Positions 10,147 to 18,753 of a DNA stretch of 64,000 nt are shown piece by piece (position 1 is the stretch's first letter; each line of letters starts with the position of its first letter). The notes beneath the pieces were generated by a model. The model saw only the letters and a program-made list of their open reading frames with translations, had not been told where the DNA came from and did not search any database. Where the stretch lies: assembly GCF_019904295.1 (NCBI RefSeq), contig NZ_CP065359.1, positions 124,001 to 188,000 on the forward strand, in the 5' to 3' direction. A program made the position numbers and the translations under genes. The stretch is from Ruegeria sp. SCSIO 43209 (lineage in GTDB: Bacteria; Pseudomonadota; Alphaproteobacteria; Rhodobacterales; Rhodobacteraceae).

Positions 10147-11985
10147 GTGACCAATTTCTCAGCCGTTACAACTGCCTACCGGGGCGCATGGGCGCGGCGG
10201 CGCGTGTTTGTGCCTGTTTATGTCGCCGTTCGGTTGCTGTTGGTTGCACTGATCGCTCCGGGCGTTGCCATCGCCGTCAATGTTGCTGTTTCATTGTCTG
10301 ATCAATCGGCGCTGACGGATCAGGACATTGCGATGTTCCTGCTGTCACCAGCGGGCTTCATCGCTGCGGTTGTAGTTCTCAGCCTGTTCTTACTGGCCGA
10401 GGTCTTTGTCTTCTCGGTCATGGCCGGATCATTGCGGATGGGTGAGCGTGACCCTTGGCGCGCGGGCAGTGCTTCCATCCGGTTGATCCTGACGCGTTTA
10501 CCTGCGCTTTTCGGCTTTGCCGCACGGTTCATTTTGCGTGTGCTGGTACTTGCGCTGCCTTTTGTCGCCGTGGCTGGCCTGATCGCCTGGTGGATGCTGA
10601 CTGAATACGACATCAACTATTACCTCACCTTCCACCCGCCTTCATTCTGGGTCGCAGTGGTGCTGATCGGATTTGTGGTGCTGTGTCTGGCTTGGGTTCT
10701 GATCCGCAGGCTCTCGGCCTGGGCGCTGTCGCTGCATCTTGTATTATTTGAGGGCTGCAAACCCGCCGAAGCCTTCTCCACCAGCACGGATCGAATGGAA
10801 GGAAAACGCGGTCGCCTCAAGATCGAGCTCGGCCTTTGGCTTGCGATGCGTCTCGTGATCGCCGCACTGATTGCCTTTGTGGCCGGACTGTTGTTCGATC
10901 TGGTGCCGTTGCAGGAAAGCACGAACCTGCGCTTTGCGCTGATCCTCAGTATGATCGTAGCGGGCCTATGGTCGCTGGCTGGGCTTGTGCTTGCAGCCGT
11001 CGCTCTGGGAGCATTGGCGGTTCTGCTGGATGGGTTCTTCGACACACAAGGCCGAGAGGTCTCTCATCCCGAACCCGGCAACCTGCGCGCGCCGCTTTAC
11101 GCTGTGGTCGGTGGCGCGGCAATCGCCCTGCTGATCGGGCTCTGGTCCGGGCAGGAGTTGCTGGTCCGCATTCAGGCCTCCGATCATGCGGATGTCATTG
11201 GTCATAGGGGTGCGGCGGCGATAAGGCCGGAAAATACCATGGCGGCAGTGTTGAAGGCTATCGAAGATGGCGCCGATTGGGTTGAGATCGACGTTCAGGA
11301 GACTGCGGATGGTGTGGTCATCATCGCGCATGACAGTGATTTCATGAAACTGGCGGGTGTGCCGCTCAAGGTCTGGGACGCAACCATGGAGGATATAGCC
11401 GAGATCGATATCGGCAGCTGGTTCGGCCCCGAATATGCTTCGGAACGGACGCCCACGCTGCGGGATGTTCTGGAAGCTGCGAAGGGCAAATCCAAGGTCA
11501 TCATCGAGCTGAAATACTATGGCCATGACGTCGACCTGGAAAACCGAGTTACCACGATTGTCGAGGAGCTGGATATGCAGGATGACATCGCCACCATGTC
11601 ATTGAAATATCCGGCCGTGCAGAAGATGAAAGCGCTGCGCCCCGATTGGCGGGCAGGCGTTCTGGCCGCGACCGCGATAGGCGATCTTTCAGGGCTTGAG
11701 GGCGATTTCGTGGCCGTAAACGCAGCGACGGTATCTCCGGGTCTGATCCGCTCGGTCCATGAGGCGGGCAAGGACATCTATGTCTGGACGGTGAATGACC
11801 CGCTACAGATGTCGGCCATGGCATCGATGGGGGTCGACGGGCTGATCACCGATCGTCCTGCCATGGCCCGCGAAGTGCTGCGTGTTCGTGCCGAGATGGG
11901 ACCGGGCGAGCGTCTGATGCTATGGTTGGCGACGACGTTCGGATTGTCTATCGATACTGCCGAGATGCGCGATGCGAACCCGTGA
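10147..11985 (+). CDS. membrane-anchored glycerophosphodiester phosphodiesterase
   Basis: Cleaves glycerophosphodiesters to glycerol-3-phosphate and an alcohol. The 612-residue product has an N-terminal membrane region of about 340 residues with several hydrophobic segments (GDPD membrane-domain type) and a C-terminal GDPD catalytic domain. The catalytic signature is visible: DVIGHRGAAAIRPENT near residue 353, WVEIDVQ, and IIAHDSDF. I chose the GTG at 10147 because AGGAGG lies 7 bases upstream (10134-10139) and the hydrophobic region starts soon after; the longer ORF would overlap DUF6173. The next gene, a secreted phospholipase-like protein, overlaps by 14 bases, which points to linked phospholipid turnover. 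Confidence 0.9.
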   Translation: MTNFSAVTTAYRGAWARRRVFVPVYVAVRLLLVALIAPGVAIAVNVAVSLSDQSALTDQDIAMFLLSPAGFIAAVVVLSLFLLAEVFVFSVMAGSLRMGERDPWRAGSASIRLILTRLPALFGFAARFILRVLVLALPFVAVAGLIAWWMLTEYDINYYLTFHPPSFWVAVVLIGFVVLCLAWVLIRRLSAWALSLHLVLFEGCKPAEAFSTSTDRMEGKRGRLKIELGLWLAMRLVIAALIAFVAGLLFDLVPLQESTNLRFALILSMIVAGLWSLAGLVLAAVALGALAVLLDGFFDTQGREVSHPEPGNLRAPLYAVVGGAAIALLIGLWSGQELLVRIQASDHADVIGHRGAAAIRPENTMAAVLKAIEDGADWVEIDVQETADGVVIIAHDSDFMKLAGVPLKVWDATMEDIAEIDIGSWFGPEYASERTPTLRDVLEAAKGKSKVIIELKYYGHDVDLENRVTTIVEELDMQDDIATMSLKYPAVQKMKALRPDWRAGVLAATAIGDLSGLEGDFVAVNAATVSPGLIRSVHEAGKDIYVWTVNDPLQMSAMASMGVDGLITDRPAMAREVLRVRAEMGPGERLMLWLATTFGLSIDTAEMRDANP

Positions 11986-12526
11986 ACTCACCCTCATTCT
12001 GGCCTGTTGCGCGCTGCCTGCAGCTGCGCAGGACCTGATGCGTAGCGTGGAAATGCCCGCTCACCGGGCGTTGGCCGACACGATAGAAGGCGCTGAACTG
12101 ACCCCCTTTGAAACGGATGGCTGTTCGGGCGGATTATCTTCCAGCTGGCGTATGGTTGCCGAGACCTTTCCGAAGTTCAGTCTGCTTTATGAAGAACACC
12201 CGCCATGGGAGTACTGCTGCGTTACTCACGATCGCGCCTATTACAACGCAGGCGGCGCATCGCAGGCCGAGGCCAGCTTTGACGCCCGGCTCGCTGCCGA
12301 TGACGCGCTGCGCACCTGTGTCAAAACCCACGGCGAAAGCCATGCTGATGAATATGCCGAACGCTATGATATGACGCCGGATCAAATCCGCTCGGTTCAT
12401 TCGATCACCTCCGAGGCGATGTTTCTGGCCGTGCGTTTTGGGGGTGGTCCCTGCAGCGGGTTGCCCTGGCGCTGGGGGTTTGGTTATCCAGGCTGCACGA
12501 TTTTTGGACCAACTGCGCGCGAATGA
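11972..12526 (+). CDS. secreted protein with phospholipase A2-like motif
   Basis: A 184-residue protein with a signal peptide (MRTRELTLILACCALPAAA, cleavage near residue 19-20), probably periplasmic. The centre carries DGCSGG (49-54) and, about 30 residues on, YCCVTHDRAYYNAGG (81-95). This matches the CCxxHDxxY catalytic helix of secreted phospholipases A2, with DGCSGG in the place of a glycine-rich calcium loop. Several other cysteines (near TCVKTH and the C terminus) could form disulfides. The activity is inferred only. The 14-base overlap with the glycerophosphodiesterase gene supports a common role in lipid breakdown. I do not recognise a named family with certainty. Confidence 0.7.
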   Translation: MRTRELTLILACCALPAAAQDLMRSVEMPAHRALADTIEGAELTPFETDGCSGGLSSSWRMVAETFPKFSLLYEEHPPWEYCCVTHDRAYYNAGGASQAEASFDARLAADDALRTCVKTHGESHADEYAERYDMTPDQIRSVHSITSEAMFLAVRFGGGPCSGLPWRWGFGYPGCTIFGPTARE

Positions 12527-12594
12527 CGTCGTGACAGGCTCTGAATTTTGCATTATCCAACATTTCAAATACGCGAATTGGGATTCTAATAAAC

Positions 12595-12729
12595 ATGGCT
12601 GATCACAAGCACGGCGAGATGGACATCACCGTTCAAACAAAAACCTTTGACGGTTTCATCAAATTCACCACGTGGTGCGTGGTAGCAATTGTACTCCTTT
12701 GCCTGTTCCTGGCGGTCTTTGCGGCCTAA
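12595..12729 (+). CDS. aa3-type cytochrome c oxidase subunit IV
   Basis: A 44-residue protein: a charged N-terminal segment (MADHKHGEMDITVQTKTFDG) followed by one membrane helix (residues 25-43). This matches the small bacterial subunit IV of aa3-type cytochrome c oxidase known from Paracoccus and Rhodobacter. It packs against the core subunits and is not essential for catalysis in those organisms. It stands away from any other oxidase subunit gene here. The ATG at 12595 lacks a strong ribosome site. The downstream lipoprotein starts 21 bases after the stop. Confidence 0.88.
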   Translation: MADHKHGEMDITVQTKTFDGFIKFTTWCVVAIVLLCLFLAVFAA

Positions 12730-12750
12730 ACGGTACACGAGGCGCATCTC

Positions 12751-13383
12751 TTGTTCAGGATTCTGATTGCCTGCCTGCTGGCAGTGACAGTTGCGGGTTG
12801 CGCGGGATCGCAGCGCCCGCAGGCTGATCCCTCGGAAATCGTGGCCCGGTCCTATCGTGATCCGGGGCCATCGACACTGACGCTCTATACGATGATCAGC
12901 ACGCGCACCGGGTCGGGGGCACACACGTCGCTGATGATCAGCGGCAGCGAGCGGGTCATATTTGACCCTGCCGGATCGTTCCGGGCGGATGTGGTGCCGA
13001 TCAAGAATGATGTCCTTTATGGCATCACGCCAAATGTCGAACGCGCTTATCGTAGCAGTCATGCGCGCGAGACGCATTATGCCCGTATTCAGACGATCGA
13101 AGTGACGCCACAGCAGGCCGAGATCGCGCTGCAATTGGCCAAGCAGATGGGCCCGGTTTCGCAGGCTTTTTGTGCAAATTCGACCTCGCAATTGCTGCAA
13201 CAGGTCCCGGGGTTCGAGCAAATCAAAACAACATTCTACCCGGTGAAGCTATCCGATCAGTTTGGTCAGATTCCAGGCGTTGTCACCACGGACTATCGTG
13301 AGAATGACTCGGCTGATCTTCAGCAGGGGCTGGCGGAAAACAATGCGCGCCTCAATCAGCTTGAAGCGGTCTCAACCAACTAG
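12751..13383 (+). CDS. hypothetical lipoprotein
   Basis: A 210-residue product with a lipoprotein signal: FRILIACLLAVTVAGC with the lipobox cysteine at 17. I chose the TTG at 12751 because an in-frame stop lies 21 bases upstream and an ACGAGG-like ribosome site precedes it. The mature part has HTSLMISGSERVIFDPAG and a conserved cysteine in QAFCANSTSQLL; this His...Cys pattern recalls NlpC/P60 or DUF4105-like papain folds, but that is a guess. It lies downstream of the COX IV gene and overlaps the convergent azlD by 12 bases. Function unknown. Confidence 0.7.
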   Translation: MFRILIACLLAVTVAGCAGSQRPQADPSEIVARSYRDPGPSTLTLYTMISTRTGSGAHTSLMISGSERVIFDPAGSFRADVVPIKNDVLYGITPNVERAYRSSHARETHYARIQTIEVTPQQAEIALQLAKQMGPVSQAFCANSTSQLLQQVPGFEQIKTTFYPVKLSDQFGQIPGVVTTDYRENDSADLQQGLAENNARLNQLEAVSTN

Positions 13384-13704
13384 GTACAGCAGACCGTAAA
13401 GCGTGGCGGCCCCTGAAAAGATGGCCGCTATGACGTTTTTCGTTACAATTCCCACCGTCAACGCAACTGCCGCAGCCGCCATGCGCGGCATATCCGGTTG
13501 TCCTTCGGTGGCCGTGGGCCAGACTACCAAAGGTGCGATCAGGGCAGGCAGAATCGCCACTGCTGTGTACCTCAGGTGCCGCAGAAGCCAGGGCGGCATC
13601 GGGCGGTCGCCAACCAGCCCGATAAAGGTAAAGCGCAGAAGGTAGCTGCCTATCGCCAGACCTACGATGATGATCCACATGGTTGTCGGGTCGATCTGCG
13701 TCAT
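13372..13704 (-). CDS. azlD: AzlD domain-containing branched-chain amino acid transport protein
   Basis: Small partner of AzlC in export of branched-chain amino acids. The 110 residues form about three to four hydrophobic helices with the family's pattern (IIIVGLAIGSYLLRFTF, VAILPALIAPLVVWPT, GIVTKNVIAAIFSG). It overlaps the upstream azlC by 4 bases (ATGA), the normal azlCD arrangement. Its 3' end overlaps the convergent lipoprotein gene by 12 bases. Confidence 0.9.
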   Translation of the reverse strand: MTQIDPTTMWIIIVGLAIGSYLLRFTFIGLVGDRPMPPWLLRHLRYTAVAILPALIAPLVVWPTATEGQPDMPRMAAAAVALTVGIVTKNVIAAIFSGAATLYGLLYLVG

Positions 13705-14411
13705 GACTTTTTCCGCTCTAACATCAATTCAGCCCGTGCACCTGCCATCATCCCGGCTATCCCTGCGATCAACAGTCCAAGATTGAACGGCACTGCCACG
13801 CAGAGCAGGGCGACAACAATCGCCACCAGCGCGGCTACAACATGCGCCATGGTGCGCATCATCGGTCCGATCATGGACAAGAACGTGATCGGCAGCGCAA
13901 AATCCAGAGCCCAGCTTTCCGGAATCTGCGCCCCCAGAACAGCACCCAGATAAGTGGCGAGTATCCAAAGCGGCGTGATCGGCGTGACCGAGCCGACAAA
14001 GTACGCCATGCGCTGAGGCACGGACATATCCGGTTCTTTCTCGAATCGGACAATCGAACAGGCGTAAGACTGATCAACAATAAGATAGGCTCCAAGGGCC
14101 CGTTGCCACAGCGGAGCCGCCCCCAGATAAGGGGTCAGTGAAGCCGAATACATGGCCACCCGCAGGTTCACAGCCAGGGCCGAGATCAGAACGATAACCG
14201 TTGGTGTATTGTCCTGGAGCAATTGCAATGCGGTGAACTGAGCGGCGCCGGCAAACACCGTGGCGGAAAAGGCCATCGTCTGGATGATATCCAGCCCTGC
14301 TTCTGTGGCAAAAACACCAAACAGAAGGCCAAAGGGCATGGCGACGAAGATAAACGGCGTCCCGTCGCGAAAACCTTTCCAGAAGTACGACTTGGATGTG
14401 GCAGAGGCCAT
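13701..14411 (-). CDS. azlC: AzlC family branched-chain amino acid permease
   Basis: Inner-membrane permease of 236 residues with about seven hydrophobic segments. AzlC signatures are GFRDGTPFIFVAMPFGLLFG near the N terminus and FAGAAQFTALQLLQ. With AzlD it is expected to export branched-chain amino acids. Its start codon is the reverse of the CCATGG that also holds the first possible start of fdhD on the other strand, so these divergent genes have no intergenic space if both starts are used. Confidence 0.92.
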   Translation of the reverse strand: MASATSKSYFWKGFRDGTPFIFVAMPFGLLFGVFATEAGLDIIQTMAFSATVFAGAAQFTALQLLQDNTPTVIVLISALAVNLRVAMYSASLTPYLGAAPLWQRALGAYLIVDQSYACSIVRFEKEPDMSVPQRMAYFVGSVTPITPLWILATYLGAVLGAQIPESWALDFALPITFLSMIGPMMRTMAHVVAALVAIVVALLCVAVPFNLGLLIAGIAGMMAGARAELMLERKKS

Positions 14412-15351
14412 GGCTAAATCCTATGGTGACGCGAGCAGCAGTAGCCGTCTTGGGAAGGGGTTGCAATTGGCCACGGAGATCGACCTGTCAGACTACCTCA
14501 TTGCGCCCGATCCGGGGGCTGCCCGCCTGACGCGCGGTGTCGAGGGTGTGGACCAGAATGGTGAGATAAGTCAGATCTCAGTGGTCGAGGAACGCCCGCT
14601 GACCATTTTCCTCAACTCACAGGAAATCGTGACGGCAATGACCATCGGCGACTATCCTGAATACCTTGCGCTCGGGTTTCTGCGTAATCAGGGGATGCTG
14701 CTTGCAGATGATGAAATTACTCGGGTCGACTATGACGACGATCTGGAAACCGTGGTCGTGCGTACAGCGCGTGAGACCTCATACGAGGACAAGCTGAAGA
14801 AGAAGACCCGCACCAGCGGTTGCGCAGTAGGCACTGTGTTCGGAGACATGATGGAGGGGCTAGAGGACGTGCGCCTGCCACAGGTCTCGGTGCGCACCTC
14901 GTGGCTGTATGAGTTGGCGTCGAAGATCAACCGCACCCCGTCTCTGTACCTCGAGGCGGGTGCCATCCATGGCACGGTGCTTTGTCATGAAAGCCACCCG
15001 TTGGTTTATATGGAAGACGTGGGCCGCCATAACGCGGTCGACAAGATCGCAGGCTGGATGCTCTCCGAGGGTGCGACTGCGTCTGACAAGATCCTCTATA
15101 CGACCGGTCGTTTGACCTCGGAAATGGTGATCAAAACGGCGATGATGGGCATCCCTGTTCTCGCTTCGCGATCGGGATTCACCGCCTGGGGTGTCGAGAT
15201 CGCGCGCGAGGTCGGTTTGACTCTGATCGGCCGGATGCGCGGGCAGCGGTTCGTGTGTTTGTCGGGCGAAGACCGATTGGTGCGCGATGTTGATCCGTCG
15301 AGCGTGGCGATTGAGGACAAAAAACATCGCAGGAAAAGTGCCGATGGCTGA
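14410..15351 (+). CDS. fdhD: formate dehydrogenase accessory sulfurtransferase FdhD
   Basis: FdhD moves sulfur from a cysteine desulfurase to the molybdenum cofactor of formate dehydrogenases. The 313-residue protein has the family core (ERPLTIFLNS, AMTIGDYPEYLALGFLRNQG, YMEDVGRHNAVDKIAG, LASRSGFT). The active-site loop reads TSGCAVGTVFG with one cysteine (C138) instead of the C-x2-C of the E. coli protein. The first ATG at 14410 overlaps the azlC start; a TTG at 14467 with GGAAGGGG 6 bases upstream is a good alternative and would shorten the protein by 19 residues. It leads a mobA-mobB-moeA operon. Confidence 0.9.
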   Translation: MAKSYGDASSSSRLGKGLQLATEIDLSDYLIAPDPGAARLTRGVEGVDQNGEISQISVVEERPLTIFLNSQEIVTAMTIGDYPEYLALGFLRNQGMLLADDEITRVDYDDDLETVVVRTARETSYEDKLKKKTRTSGCAVGTVFGDMMEGLEDVRLPQVSVRTSWLYELASKINRTPSLYLEAGAIHGTVLCHESHPLVYMEDVGRHNAVDKIAGWMLSEGATASDKILYTTGRLTSEMVIKTAMMGIPVLASRSGFTAWGVEIAREVGLTLIGRMRGQRFVCLSGEDRLVRDVDPSSVAIEDKKHRRKSADG

Positions 15352-16000
15352 ACAGTCGCAAAAACCGCTGGGGGTTATTCTGGCAGGCGGCCTCGCTACG
15401 CGGATGGGGGGCGGTGATAAAGGGCTGTTGCAGATCGGCGGGCAGAGCCTGCTGGATCGGGTGATAGACAGGCTGCGCCCTCAGGTCGGCGGGCTGGCTT
15501 TGAACGCCAACGGCGATGCCGAACGGTTTGCCCGCTTGAACTTGCCGGTTGTTTCGGACTCGATCGAGGGCTTTGCAGGACCGCTGGCCGGCGTTTTGGC
15601 CGGGCTTGATTGGGCCGCTGAACAGGGCGCTCAATCTATCGTGACGGTTGCGGCGGATACTCCGTTTTTTCCGCATGATCTTGTGGCGCAACTGGTGCAC
15701 GCATCCGAAGGTCAGAAATACCCCCTTGTTCTGGCAACCACCCCGCGCACGGGTGACGAGGCTTTGAAATCCGGTGGCGGCAAGCGGGTCAATCGGCACC
15801 CGACCTTTGGGCTCTGGCCGGTGGCATTGCGCGATGATCTGAGGGCGGCGTTGAACGGTGGACTGCGCAAGGTTGTCCTGTGGACCGACCAGCATGATGG
15901 GCGAGAGGCGCTGTTTTCGGCCCAGCCGTTTGATCCGTTCTTCAACGTCAACACTCCCGATGATCTGGCCCGCGCTGAAACCTTGTTGGAGCAGGTATGA
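15344..16000 (+). CDS. mobA: molybdenum cofactor guanylyltransferase MobA
   Basis: Transfers GMP from GTP to molybdopterin to make the bis-MGD cofactor used by formate dehydrogenase and other DMSO-reductase-family enzymes. The nucleotide-binding LAGGLATRMGGGDKGLL lies at residues 14-30 of 218. Further motifs are GFAGPLAGVLAGL and VAADTPFFP. The ATG at 15344 (MAEQSQ) follows AGGAAAAG and overlaps the fdhD stop by 8 bases; the longer upstream start is unlikely. It overlaps mobB by 4 bases. Confidence 0.94.
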   Translation: MAEQSQKPLGVILAGGLATRMGGGDKGLLQIGGQSLLDRVIDRLRPQVGGLALNANGDAERFARLNLPVVSDSIEGFAGPLAGVLAGLDWAAEQGAQSIVTVAADTPFFPHDLVAQLVHASEGQKYPLVLATTPRTGDEALKSGGGKRVNRHPTFGLWPVALRDDLRAALNGGLRKVVLWTDQHDGREALFSAQPFDPFFNVNTPDDLARAETLLEQV

Positions 16001-16488
16001 GGGTCTACGGCGTCACCGGTTGGAAAAACGCGGGCAAAACCGGCCTAGTGGAACGGCTGGTGGCTGAAATCACCGGACGTGGGTATACCGTTTCCACCGT
16101 TAAACATGCGCATCATTCCGTCGACGTAGACCATCCGGGTACCGACAGCCAGCGGCATCGCGCGGCGGGTGCGTCCGAAGTGCTGTTGGCATCCGGCCAG
16201 CGGATCGCACTGATGCAGGAGTTGCGCGGTGCGCCCGAGCCGAAGCTGGACACCCTGCTGTCGCGTTTGTCTCCGGTCGATCTGGTGTTGATCGAAGGCT
16301 TCAAACGCGAGCGTCACCCCAAGATCGAAGCGTTTCGCGCAGAACCCGGAAATCCGCTGATCGCCACGGATGATGACACGGTTCGCGCGGTTGCAAGTGA
16401 TACGCCTTTGGAATTGGATTGCCCGGTGTTTGATCTGGATGATACGGCGGCCATTGCAGATTTTATCCTGGAAGAGGTCGGATTATGA
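15997..16488 (+). CDS. mobB: molybdopterin-guanine dinucleotide biosynthesis protein MobB
   Basis: GTP-binding protein that assists MobA; not strictly needed for MGD synthesis in E. coli. The P-loop GWKNAGKTGL lies at residues 7-16 of 163, followed by STVKHAHHSVDVDHPGTDS and DLVLIEGFK, all typical of MobB. The ATGA overlaps with mobA upstream and moeA downstream show a tight operon. Confidence 0.94.
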   Translation: MRVYGVTGWKNAGKTGLVERLVAEITGRGYTVSTVKHAHHSVDVDHPGTDSQRHRAAGASEVLLASGQRIALMQELRGAPEPKLDTLLSRLSPVDLVLIEGFKRERHPKIEAFRAEPGNPLIATDDDTVRAVASDTPLELDCPVFDLDDTAAIADFILEEVGL

Positions 16489-17750
16489 GCACGCCGGATA
16501 TCTCACCTCCGCCCTTGCGCAATGATTGTTTCGCCTTGCCTGCAGGGGTGAACTGGACACCCGTTGATGAGGCTCTGGCGCTTTTGCGAGACAGATTGTC
16601 GGTTGTAGCTGGGGTTGAAAACGTGCCCGTGATGCGGGCGGCGGGCCGAGTTCTGGCGGTGGACGTGTCGGCCAAACGATCAAACCCGCCTCAGCCCAAC
16701 ACCGCTGTCGATGGGTACGGATTTGCCGGTCCGGTGCCGGACGGACCCTGTGTCATGCCTTTGGTAGAGGGCCGGGCGGCCGCGGGTGTACCCTTTGACG
16801 GTGAGGTCCCAGAGGGCCATGCGATACGCATTCTTACCGGAGCTGCACTGCCAAAGGGTGTTAATACGGTCATATTGGAAGAGGATGTGACCTTTGATCA
16901 GGGGCACATTGCATTCCGAGGTCCGTTAAAACAGGGCGCGAACACGCGAAAGGCAGGCGAAGACGTGGTTGAAGGCGCGCTGACCTTGCCAGTTGGGCGG
17001 CGTTTAACACCAACGGATCTGGCGCTTTTGTCGGCGGTTGGTCTGACTGAGGTTTCTGTCCGCAAGGTTTTGCGGGTCGGAGTGCTATCGACCGGGGATG
17101 AGCTGGTCGAGCCGGGTGACAGCGCCGGACTGGGGCAGATTTATGATGCCAATCGTCCGATGCTGCTGTCACTGGCCGAGCGGATTGGATTCAAATCGGT
17201 TGATCTTGGGCGCGCCGAGGATGATCGCGCGGCGCTGAAACAGCATTTGGATCGCGCAGCTCAGCAAGTGGATGTAATCCTTACCAGTGGCGGCGCCTCC
17301 GCCGGCGATGAAGATCACGTCTCGGCATTGTTGCGAGAGGCCGGGGCGATGCAGGAATGGCGCATCGCACTAAAACCCGGGCGGCCTTTGGCGCTGGGCA
17401 TGTGGGATCAGACGCCGGTGTTTGGCTTGCCGGGCAATCCGGTGGCAGCACTGGTTTGCACGTTGATCTTTGCCTGCCCAGCACTGAACCTGCTGGCCGG
17501 TGCAGGCTGGCAAGAGCCGCAAGGCTTCGACGTGCCCGCCGCGTTCAAAAAGCACAAGAAACCGGGTCGCCGGGAATACCTGCGGGCGCGCATCCGTGAA
17601 GGACAGGCCGAGGTATTCCATTCGGAAGGATCTGGCCGGATCAGCGGGCTGAGCTGGGCCGAAGGCTTGGTCGAAATCGAGGACGGTGCCCGCGATATCA
17701 AGCCCGGCGATCTGGTGAGGTTCATACCCTACGGGAGTTTTGGGCTTTAA
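16485..17750 (+). CDS. moeA: molybdopterin molybdotransferase MoeA
   Basis: Inserts molybdate into adenylated molybdopterin. The 421 residues cover all MoeA domains: an N-terminal linker with PNTAVDGYGF, the RILTGAALPKGVNTVILEED segment split by domain II, the MoCF-binding core (LSTGDELVEPG, IYDANRPML, TSGGASAGDEDHV) and the C-terminal beta domain from about residue 345. It is the last gene of the fdhD-mobA-mobB-moeA operon. Its TAA shares the TTAA with the stop codon of the convergent membrane-protein gene. Confidence 0.94.
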   Translation: MSTPDISPPPLRNDCFALPAGVNWTPVDEALALLRDRLSVVAGVENVPVMRAAGRVLAVDVSAKRSNPPQPNTAVDGYGFAGPVPDGPCVMPLVEGRAAAGVPFDGEVPEGHAIRILTGAALPKGVNTVILEEDVTFDQGHIAFRGPLKQGANTRKAGEDVVEGALTLPVGRRLTPTDLALLSAVGLTEVSVRKVLRVGVLSTGDELVEPGDSAGLGQIYDANRPMLLSLAERIGFKSVDLGRAEDDRAALKQHLDRAAQQVDVILTSGGASAGDEDHVSALLREAGAMQEWRIALKPGRPLALGMWDQTPVFGLPGNPVAALVCTLIFACPALNLLAGAGWQEPQGFDVPAAFKKHKKPGRREYLRARIREGQAEVFHSEGSGRISGLSWAEGLVEIEDGARDIKPGDLVRFIPYGSFGL

Positions 17751-18739
17751 TCGAACGTCCCTGCGACACGTCCCACCAGCATGAAGGCACGCGCTGTGCG
17801 GGTTTCGCCCAGAGCTGTAAGCTCGGCATCGCTGGCATTAGGTTCGAACTCGACGATCATATGGTCAAAGCGGCGCAGGAAATGGTGTGCGGCATCGCGA
17901 AAGATCGGATCCTGTTTCATCCGCGCCGCAGTCAGCGCCAGTGACGAACGGTCCCGAATGCCACCCAAGGCAGCCACCGACCGCCCGCGCGCGCCTTGGG
18001 CAAATTGCCGCCAGACTTCGGGTCGGGCCATATCGGGGCGCAGGTCATCCATATAGATGCCTTCCTGGCTGAGAAGGGTCAGAACATCTTGTGAGGCCTG
18101 CACAAGTTTCGAGGTCTTGCGATCTTTCAATGCAAGCCGCAGCGCGTTAAATCCCTCGGCATCGCTTTGCGTCTCGGGGAAGTTCAGGGCGCGGATAAAG
18201 ATGTCGGTGGGCAACGGGGGCGCAATTTCTTCCGCTGAGGTGCCAAGTTCCAACGAAGTCTGATTGGCCATGTCCGGCGCGGGCCTTTGGGTGCGCCCGG
18301 GTTCACCGCGATTGGTCGAGAATGTCGCCAGCGCGCTCTCGGTCTTTTTTGCGCTTTCGGCGATTTCATCCAGTTTCTTGCCGACCGTCGGTTCATACGT
18401 GCTGGCCGCGCGTTGTTGCTGAACGACATAGCTGTTGCGGATCGCATCGATCGCTGTCTGCAGGCGGGCGCTTTCTTCGCGCATCACGCGGCTGGCGCGC
18501 ATCGCGAGGGCTGCGACCCAGATCATTGCGACCGGCATGAACACCGCCAGGAAGGTGACGATGAACCCTCCTTGTTGCCCGCCGGGCAGTACCAGAAACA
18601 CGACCGACACCACCAGCCAGATCAGGCTGAGAACAACTGCTGCAATCTCGATCTCGGTGACCGAACGGTGCGCCGGACGGTCGTAGATACCCAGCGAGGT
18701 TGGTTTCTCGGGTTCTTGCTCAGGTTCAGACCCTGACAT
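17747..18739 (-). CDS. conserved hypothetical membrane protein
   Basis: A 330-residue protein with an acidic N-terminal tail, two membrane helices (about residues 30-80, IAAVVLSLIWLVVSVVF and FIVTFLAVFMPVAMIW), a helical segment (about 85-140) likely to form a coiled coil, and a mostly helical C-terminal domain of about 150 residues. There is no recognised enzyme motif. It sits directly downstream of greA with a short gap and may be in the same transcript. Proteins of this kind appear in Rhodobacteraceae without assigned function. Confidence 0.72.
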   Translation of the reverse strand: MSGSEPEQEPEKPTSLGIYDRPAHRSVTEIEIAAVVLSLIWLVVSVVFLVLPGGQQGGFIVTFLAVFMPVAMIWVAALAMRASRVMREESARLQTAIDAIRNSYVVQQQRAASTYEPTVGKKLDEIAESAKKTESALATFSTNRGEPGRTQRPAPDMANQTSLELGTSAEEIAPPLPTDIFIRALNFPETQSDAEGFNALRLALKDRKTSKLVQASQDVLTLLSQEGIYMDDLRPDMARPEVWRQFAQGARGRSVAALGGIRDRSSLALTAARMKQDPIFRDAAHHFLRRFDHMIVEFEPNASDAELTALGETRTARAFMLVGRVAGTFD

Positions 18740-18753
18740 GACAAACGCTCCGG

